10,000 nucleotides of DNA from NCBI GenBank assembly GCA_020216655.1, contig JAIWNU010000096.1:1-10000 (forward strand). Reading direction: 5' to 3'. How positions within the stretch are numbered: position 1 is the first letter of the stretch; each line of letters opens with the position of its first letter. Below the pieces are notes generated by a model that searched no databases, was not told the DNA's origin, and was given only the letters and a program-made list of their open reading frames with translations. The DNA is from Treponema sp. GTDB lineage: Bacteria > Spirochaetota > Spirochaetia > Treponematales > Breznakiellaceae. The translations under genes and the position numbers were made by a program. Shown one piece after another: positions 5,101 through 10,000 of the stretch.

Positions 5101-5293
5101 GGGTTACCCTTTTGGTAAGCAGAGCCTGACGAACCCCGGGGATTTCGATAATCATCCTATCGAGCAGTTCCCGGTGCCAGGAATTTTGGTTAAGTCCGTT
5201 TTCAAAAAAACGAGCTATGCGCAGGCAGGCATTTTCCATAACACCATAAATGTTATGAATCGTATAACCTAAGGCCATATAATCATCATCATA
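5084..5293 (-). pseudogene. HEPN-domain (HepT-like) fragment, truncated at both ends
   Basis: The frame is open from 5293 (after a TAG) to a TGA at 5084. It encodes YDDDY, then MALGYTIHNIYGVMENACLRIARFFENGLN, SWHRELLDRMIIEIPGVRQALL and a short tail. The helical pattern and the phrases LGYTIHNIYGVMENACLRIA and WHRELLDRM fit HEPN-family proteins encoded next to MNT nucleotidyltransferases. The missing upstream part (first helices) ends at the stop just before YDDDY. The C-terminal segment, where the family usually carries the RNase R-x4-6-H motif, has been replaced by the junction with the nucleotidyltransferase gene, which overlaps it by 17 bases. No ribosome binding site precedes the first Met at 5278. 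I interpret it as a dead toxin gene. Family assignment is from pattern recognition. Confidence 0.6.
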
Positions 5294-5333
5294 CTACGGG
5301 AAGCGGGGGAACACAATATTCACCGGCCTTGCC

Positions 5334-5362
5334 TTGTCCCGGAGGCAAAAAATCGGTACACT
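5334..5362 (+). promoter_or_regulatory. Probable promoter of purL
   Basis: TTGTCC (5334-5339), 17-base spacer, TACACT (5357-5362): a moderate sigma-70 match, predicted start near 5369 and a leader of about 29 nt containing AGGAG (5388-5392). I see no purine (PurR-like) operator or riboswitch here. Confidence 0.45.
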
Positions 5363-5397
5363 GCGCGTAAACTTACCTCCATAGTATAGGAGCGCCC

Positions 5398-8300
5398 ATG
5401 CAGCAGCCTACCTCCGATTCATCAATTTTAAGAGTATATGTTGAAAAACGTCCCGGCTTTGATGTGGAAGCCCAGCACCTTAAGCAGGATATCGCGGCCT
5501 TCCTTTCGGTCCGGTATGCCGACCTGGCCCGGCTTGAGTCGGTGCGCATCCTGCACCGCTACGACGCGGCACACCTAAACCGCGAGCAGTTTGAACAGGC
5601 CTGCAGGCTTGTGTTTGCGGAGGTGCAATGCGACCGCTATACCATACAGACCGGTGTGCCTGCCGAAAAGGGGGAACAGTTTTTCGCCGTAGAATACTTG
5701 CCGGGCCAGTATGACCAGCGGTCCGACTCGGCAGAGCAGTGTGTGGAACTTGCAGTAGGCGTGCGGCCCCGGGTTCGTTCGGCCCGGGTCTACCTCTTTA
5801 AGTGCGCCGGAGGAGCCCTTTCCGCGGAGACCCTGGAAGCAATAAAAGCATATATCATTAATCCGGTGGATAGCCGGGAAGCATCATTAGAACTGCCCGA
5901 TAGTCTTGATGAGGTAGAAACGGCGGTGCCACCTGTGGCGGCCGTAACGGGCTTTATCAAAAGCGATGACGCGGCCCTGGCAAAACTTGCCCGCGATTTT
6001 GGCTTTGCCATGTCCCTGGAGGACCTGCAGTTCTGCCGGGACTATTTTGCCCGCATCGGCCGGGACCCGACGGAAACGGAGCTGCGGGTCCTGGATACCT
6101 ATTGGTCCGACCACTGCCGGCACAGCACCTTTACTACGGAACTGCGGGAGGTCGAGTTCGATGGTGGGCTTGGCGACGGGGCCGGTGGTGAAACTGATGA
6201 CAGGGCCGGCGGCCGCGCTGCCGAGATCTCGGCCCTTCGCCGCGCCTGGGAGCGCTACCAGGAAACACGGAGACAGGTGTACGGCGAAGGGGGCAGCGAG
6301 AAGCGTCCCGTTACGTTGATGGATGTAGCTACCATCGGCGCCAAGGCGCTTAAGCGGCGGGGCCTTTTGGAAAACCTGGAAGAATCGGCGGAAATCAACG
6401 CCTGTTCGGTCCGGGTACAAGCCCAGTTTGCCGACGGGAGCAGCGAGCCCTGGCTCCTCATGTTCAAAAACGAAACCCATAACCATCCCACGGAAATTGA
6501 GCCCTTCGGCGGGGCCGCAACCTGCCTGGGCGGGGCCATCAGGGATCCCCTTTCAGGCCGGGCCTATGTGCACCAGGCCATGCGGGTTACCGGGGGCGCG
6601 GATCCCCGGCAGAGCCTCCAGGCAACCATCCCGGGGAAACTGCCCCAGATAAAAATTGCCCGTGAAGCAGCGGCGGGATACTCATCCTACGGCAACCAGA
6701 TAGGACTAGCCACAGGGCAGGTGGCCGAATTTTACCATCCGGGCTTTGCGGCCAAGCGCATGGAACTGGGGGCCGTTATCGGCGCGGTACCCGAAGCCTG
6801 GGTCAGGCGGGAAGAGCCAGCCCCCGGCGATGTGGTGCTCCTCGTGGGCGGGAAGACCGGCCGGGACGGTATCGGCGGGGCCACGGGATCCAGCAAGGTT
6901 CATACGGGGACCTCGGTAGAAGAAGCGGGAGCGGAAGTCCAGAAGGGAAATCCGGTAGAGGAACGAAAACTGCAGCGGCTCTTCCGCAACAAAGCGGTGA
7001 GCCGGCTTATTAAGCGATGCAATGACTTTGGGGCCGGCGGCGTGTCGGTGGCCATCGGCGAGCTGGCGGCCGGGCTCGACATCAATCTGGATGCGGTTCC
7101 GAAAAAATATGCGGGGCTTAACGGCACGGAGCTTGCCATTTCCGAGTCCCAGGAACGGATGGCCGTGGTGGTCGCCCCGGAAGACGCTGCGGCCTTTATC
7201 GAAGCAGCAAGCCGGGAAAACCTTACCGCCGTTCAGGTGGCCACCGTGACCGACAGCGGCCGGCTCCGTATGAGCTGGCGGGGCCAGGTAATTGTAGACT
7301 TAGAACGGAGCTTTTTGGATACCAACGGAGCCTCTCGGAGCGCCCGGGCGAAGGTAGCAGCGGCTACTGCGGGAAACGCGACGAAGGCTGCGGGGGCTGC
7401 TGAGTCTCCAGCCACAGCCCGGACCATGCTCGAAAACTTGGAACGGGAGCTGCGTTCCCTCCGCTCAGGAAGCCGACGGGGCTTACAGGAACGGTTCGAT
7501 GGCTCCATCGGCGCGGGTTCAGTCCTCTTTCCCTGGGGCGGCCGCGAACAGGGCACCCCCGAATGCGGTATGGCGGCCCTGCTCCCATCTCTTGATAAAG
7601 AGTGCCGCACGGCGAGCCTCATGACCTTTGGCTATAATCCAGACCTGGCCTCCGAAAACCCCTACCGGGCCGCCAAGGGTGCGGTTCGGGAAGCCCTGGC
7701 CAAATTTGCCTGTCTCGGCGGGAACCCCTGGATGGCCCGCCTTTCTTTGCAGGAATACTTTGAACGGACCACCAGCGCCGAAGCCTGGGGGAAACCCTTG
7801 GCGGCCCTGCTGGGAGCCATGGAAGCCCAATTAGAGCTGGGAGTTGCCGCCATTGGCGGAAAGGACTCCATGTCGGGCTCTTATATTGATGCAGCGAGGG
7901 GCATCAACCTGGCTGTTCCCCCTACCCTCGTAGCCTTTGCCGCAGGGGTGGCTCAAGCGGACCGCATCCGTTCGGGAGCCTTGAGCGGCAAAGCGGGTTC
8001 CCTTTTAGTGCTCCTTGCCCAGCACAGGTCTGAAGGCCCACAGGACCGCAGCGAATGGGACCTCTTTAAGGCAAACATGAACGCCCTGCGCGCCCTTTCT
8101 GACGCGGGCTTAGTCCTTGCAGCCTATCCGGTACAGGCCGGCGGCATCGCCGCCACAGCGGCTCTCATGGCCTTTGGCAACATGACCGGGGTGGAACTGA
8201 ACGGCTACAGCGAACAGCTTTTTGATCCCCCCTGGTATCAAGGCTCGGTGCTCCTGGAACTTGACGAGAGTGCCTTTGCAAGCTGCGCCGGGACAACTGA

Positions 8301-9534
8301 AAATATCCTTTCAGGCGCTGCAAGCTGGGCCATAGTGGGCCGTACGGTTGATGAACCTATCTTCCGTATTGTGCTTGATGACGGAGACCCCGCATCCCTC
8401 CTGGCCGATGAGGCCCCGGATACTCGGGTCGCCGAATACCCCCTTTCGGTGCTGCGCCGGGCCTATGAGTATCCCCTCCTCGCGGTCTATCCCCAGACTG
8501 CTCGGGGCATCAGCGCGGCAGAGGCTGCAGACGAAGCGGAGCGAATCCCTGTACCGACCTGGGACAAGCGGGTAAAACTTGCCGGCGCAGCACCGGGCAA
8601 CAGACCGCTGGCCGGCGCAGCACCAGGCAGTCCGGCTCTGGACAGCGGGGCTCTCAATAAGGCCGCAGCACCACAGGGCACAGCCCCAAGCAACAGCACA
8701 GCACACCGCAGGGCTCCGGGACAGCTTAAAGGCGCTAAACCCCTCGTGGTCTTACCGGTCTTCCCGGGAACCAACTGCGAGTGGGACATGGAACGGGCTT
8801 TCCGCCACGCCGGCGCTGAAACCCGGCAGGTACTGTTCCGCAACCGGGACCGGCAGGATGTACTTGAATCCACAGCGGAACTGGCTGCGGCAATTCGGGA
8901 CGCTCAGATTTTGGCCCTTTCCGGGGGTTTCAGCGCCGGCGACGAGCCAGACGGTTCGGGGAAATTTATCGCCAATGCCCTGAGGGCTCCTGCGGTCCGC
9001 CAGGCGGTGGAAGACCTGCTTAATAGCCGCGATGGGCTCATCCTCGGCATCTGTAACGGCTTTCAGGCCCTCATCAAATTGGGACTCGTACCCTATGGGG
9101 AATTCCGCGAGGCGGATGAACACATGCCGACCCTCACCTTTAACGAGCTGGGACGGCATATTTCGCGGATGGTTCAAACCAAGGTTATGTCGAACCTATC
9201 CCCCTGGCTTGCGGCAGAGCAACTTGGAACGGTCCATACAATTCCGATAAGCCACGGCGAAGGCCGCATTGCGATGGAAGAGGCCCTTGCAGCGGAACTA
9301 GCCAGCCGGGGCCAAATCCCCTTCTGTTATGTGGATGATGAGGGCTTCCCGACCATGGCGGAGCCCTGGAATCCAAACGGCTCAGCCTGGGCGATCGAAG
9401 GGCTTACCAGCCCCGACGGCCGGGTGCTTGGCAAAATGGGCCACAGCGAAAGATGCGGCACCTTTGTACACGTCAACATTCCGGGAAACAAGGAACAGAA
9501 AATCTTTGAGGCCGGAGTGAGGTATTTCTTGTAA
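5398..9534 (+). CDS. purL: Phosphoribosylformylglycinamidine synthase, single chain with fused glutaminase
   Basis: A 1378-aa enzyme of purine synthesis converting FGAR, glutamine and ATP to FGAM in the cytoplasm. The start at 5398 has AGGAG five bases upstream. Residues 1 to about 170 form the PurS-like N-terminal domain. The linker domain carries TELRVLDTYWSDHCRHSTF (His239, Cys240). The two AIRS-like synthase halves include TLMDVATIGAK (from 306), FKNETHNHPTEIEPFGGAAT (His361, His363), GGATGSSKVHTG (about 494) and IGGKDSMSG (820-828). The glutaminase starts near 1115 (VLPVFPGTNCEWD) and has nucleophile Cys1219 (LGICNGFQ) with His1349/Glu1351 (MGHSERCG). SAEINACSVRV and the MGHSER ending fit the clade II PurL of clostridia, streptococci and treponemes rather than the E. 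coli type. It is longer than the roughly 1240-1260 aa I expect for that clade; the excess is mainly Ala-rich inserts near 660-690 and 1060-1115. No purS or purQ is needed. It is monocistronic with its own terminator. Confidence 0.95.
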   Translation: MQQPTSDSSILRVYVEKRPGFDVEAQHLKQDIAAFLSVRYADLARLESVRILHRYDAAHLNREQFEQACRLVFAEVQCDRYTIQTGVPAEKGEQFFAVEYLPGQYDQRSDSAEQCVELAVGVRPRVRSARVYLFKCAGGALSAETLEAIKAYIINPVDSREASLELPDSLDEVETAVPPVAAVTGFIKSDDAALAKLARDFGFAMSLEDLQFCRDYFARIGRDPTETELRVLDTYWSDHCRHSTFTTELREVEFDGGLGDGAGGETDDRAGGRAAEISALRRAWERYQETRRQVYGEGGSEKRPVTLMDVATIGAKALKRRGLLENLEESAEINACSVRVQAQFADGSSEPWLLMFKNETHNHPTEIEPFGGAATCLGGAIRDPLSGRAYVHQAMRVTGGADPRQSLQATIPGKLPQIKIAREAAAGYSSYGNQIGLATGQVAEFYHPGFAAKRMELGAVIGAVPEAWVRREEPAPGDVVLLVGGKTGRDGIGGATGSSKVHTGTSVEEAGAEVQKGNPVEERKLQRLFRNKAVSRLIKRCNDFGAGGVSVAIGELAAGLDINLDAVPKKYAGLNGTELAISESQERMAVVVAPEDAAAFIEAASRENLTAVQVATVTDSGRLRMSWRGQVIVDLERSFLDTNGASRSARAKVAAATAGNATKAAGAAESPATARTMLENLERELRSLRSGSRRGLQERFDGSIGAGSVLFPWGGREQGTPECGMAALLPSLDKECRTASLMTFGYNPDLASENPYRAAKGAVREALAKFACLGGNPWMARLSLQEYFERTTSAEAWGKPLAALLGAMEAQLELGVAAIGGKDSMSGSYIDAARGINLAVPPTLVAFAAGVAQADRIRSGALSGKAGSLLVLLAQHRSEGPQDRSEWDLFKANMNALRALSDAGLVLAAYPVQAGGIAATAALMAFGNMTGVELNGYSEQLFDPPWYQGSVLLELDESAFASCAGTTENILSGAASWAIVGRTVDEPIFRIVLDDGDPASLLADEAPDTRVAEYPLSVLRRAYEYPLLAVYPQTARGISAAEAADEAERIPVPTWDKRVKLAGAAPGNRPLAGAAPGSPALDSGALNKAAAPQGTAPSNSTAHRRAPGQLKGAKPLVVLPVFPGTNCEWDMERAFRHAGAETRQVLFRNRDRQDVLESTAELAAAIRDAQILALSGGFSAGDEPDGSGKFIANALRAPAVRQAVEDLLNSRDGLILGICNGFQALIKLGLVPYGEFREADEHMPTLTFNELGRHISRMVQTKVMSNLSPWLAAEQLGTVHTIPISHGEGRIAMEEALAAELASRGQIPFCYVDDEGFPTMAEPWNPNGSAWAIEGLTSPDGRVLGKMGHSERCGTFVHVNIPGNKEQKIFEAGVRYFL
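8578..8637 (+). repeat. 30-bp in-frame tandem repeat in the purL interdomain linker
   Basis: Two 30-bp units (8578-8607 and 8608-8637) share the 14-base core GCCGGCGCAGCACC, encoding LAGAAPGNRP and LAGAAPGSPA. Weaker Ala/Pro/Gly-rich sequence follows to about residue 1115. It lies exactly between the synthase and glutaminase domains, so it is a flexible linker expanding by repeat duplication. Confidence 0.75.
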
Positions 9535-9554
9535 AAAACTACAGGAAAACGCAA

Positions 9555-9601
9555 AGCCAATTTTAAAAGTACATTACTTTTGAAATTGGCTCATTTTTTT
9601 T
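9555..9601 (+). terminator. Strong intrinsic terminator of purL
   Basis: A 16-bp stem with one T-G wobble (AGCCAATTTTAAAAGT at 9555-9570, ACTTTTGAAATTGGCT at 9576-9591), 5-base loop, then eight T (9594-9601). It begins 20 bases after the purL stop and separates purL from the ATPase gene. Confidence 0.92.
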
Positions 9602-9649
9602 ATAGCCTCTTTATTTCAAGTAAATAATGATATATGCTCAAATTAGGTG

Positions 9650-9660
9650 TATAATGAGGA
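9650..9660 (+). promoter_or_regulatory. TATAAT box and Shine-Dalgarno directly before the ATPase gene
   Basis: TATAAT (9650-9655) is followed immediately by GAGGA (9656-9660), six bases before the ATG at 9667. No good -35 is found 16-18 bases upstream. If TATAAT is the real -10, transcription would start about 5 bases before the ATG and leave the GAGGA outside the mRNA. More likely GAGGA is the ribosome binding site and the true promoter lies further upstream. Confidence 0.35.
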
Positions 9661-9666
9661 CCCAAT

Positions 9667-10000
9667 ATGTTGACCCAGATAAAGTTTGAGAATTTTACGG
9701 CCTTTGAAAAATTGGAAATTGAATTTGTCAAAGGAATCAATATTTTTATCGGGGAAAATGGTACGGGTAAAACGCATATTTTAAAAGCCCTTTATTCAGC
9801 GTGCGATATAACAAAAAGCAAGAGAAATTTTGCAGAAAAGGTTAATAATATATTTTTCCCCTCTGACAAACAAATTGGTCGTTTGGTAAAGCGATCTAAA
9901 GGAAGCGATAGCGGATCATTCGAAGTAAAAAGATCTGTTAAAAGTCAGGAATTATCTATAAAGCTCACTCTTACAAATCATACTATTAAGCCAGAGAATG
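9667..10000 (+). CDS. AAA/ABC-type ATPase, N-terminal part (runs off the window)
   Basis: The frame is open from ATG 9667 for 111 codons to the window end. It begins MLTQIKFENFTAFEKLEIEF, the first strands of a RecF/SMC/OLD-like ATPase head. Walker A follows: INIFIGENGTGKTHILKALY (GENGTGKT near residues 29-36). Next is a Lys-rich stretch with FAEKVNNIFFPSDKQIGRLVKRSKG, where such ATPases carry a regulatory insert. Walker B, the signature motif and any TOPRIM nuclease domain would lie beyond the window. The gene is AT-rich, unlike purL, and starts just after a strong terminator, so it is a separate transcription unit. ATPases of this form are common in anti-phage systems (OLD-type GajA, PtuA, AriA, AbiL-like), but also occur in DNA repair and as orphans. 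The specific system cannot be named from this fragment. Confidence 0.8.
   Translation, partial: MLTQIKFENFTAFEKLEIEFVKGINIFIGENGTGKTHILKALYSACDITKSKRNFAEKVNNIFFPSDKQIGRLVKRSKGSDSGSFEVKRSVKSQELSIKLTLTNHTIKPEN

Noticed and set aside
5376..5392. CTCC upstream pairing with GGAG of the purL ribosome site
   Set aside because: Only four base pairs with an 8-base loop; too weak to call a regulatory hairpin.
5887..6486. Minus-strand 199-codon frame inside purL
   Set aside because: Antisense shadow of the conserved PurL synthase domain.

Overview
The window looks like part of a spirochaete chromosome, most likely a Treponema relative. The main clues are a truncated exported beta-barrel-type protein resembling Treponema major outer-membrane proteins, a threonyl-tRNA synthetase without a TGS domain, and a very long single-chain PurL of the type with fused glutaminase that is found in clostridia, streptococci and treponemes. 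The genus is inferred from protein style, not from a marker gene. Two base compositions alternate. The housekeeping genes thrS and purL are clearly GC-rich. The toxin-antitoxin stretch (about 1.1-2.6 kb) and the last 400 bases are AT-rich, which suggests acquired DNA.

Layout. Positions 1-770 (minus) hold the N-terminal 256 codons of an outer-membrane protein with a near-consensus promoter at 841-870 and a leader hairpin. Positions 871-1262 are non-coding apart from a short HigA-like antitoxin remnant. Positions 1263-1828 (minus) encode a MazF-type toxin and MazE-type antitoxin. Back to back with it, positions 1941-2592 (plus) encode a ribbon-helix-helix VapB-type antitoxin and a PIN-domain VapC-type toxin. 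The 112-bp gap between mazE and vapB carries two divergent near-consensus promoters, each with its own repeat or palindrome of the kind used in toxin-antitoxin autoregulation.

The thrS promoter starts inside the vapC stop codon. The thrS leader (about 2626-2915) is a well-formed T-box riboswitch with all the diagnostic elements: an AGTA specifier-loop motif, GAA-A-ACC-A with a threonine specifier codon ACC, the AGAGAG bulge, the TGGTACCGCG antiterminator bulge and a distal CGTCCCT. I see no intrinsic terminator. The Shine-Dalgarno sequence contains a GGTACC that can pair with the GGTACC of the T-box, so translational control is likely. thrS (594 aa) follows.

Convergent with thrS is a decayed HEPN/nucleotidyltransferase (HepT/MntA-like) pair. 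Its nucleotidyltransferase is frameshifted between the GS and DxD motifs, and its HEPN partner is truncated at both ends. purL (1378 aa) follows with its own promoter and a strong intrinsic terminator. The window ends in the first 111 codons of an AAA/ABC-type ATPase (Walker A GENGTGKT), possibly the first gene of another accessory or defence locus.

In function, thrS and purL are core genes (tRNA charging and purine synthesis). The intervals around them have collected toxin-antitoxin modules in different states of preservation. The most interesting element is the T-box leader in an apparently spirochaetal genome, with a plausible translational switch.
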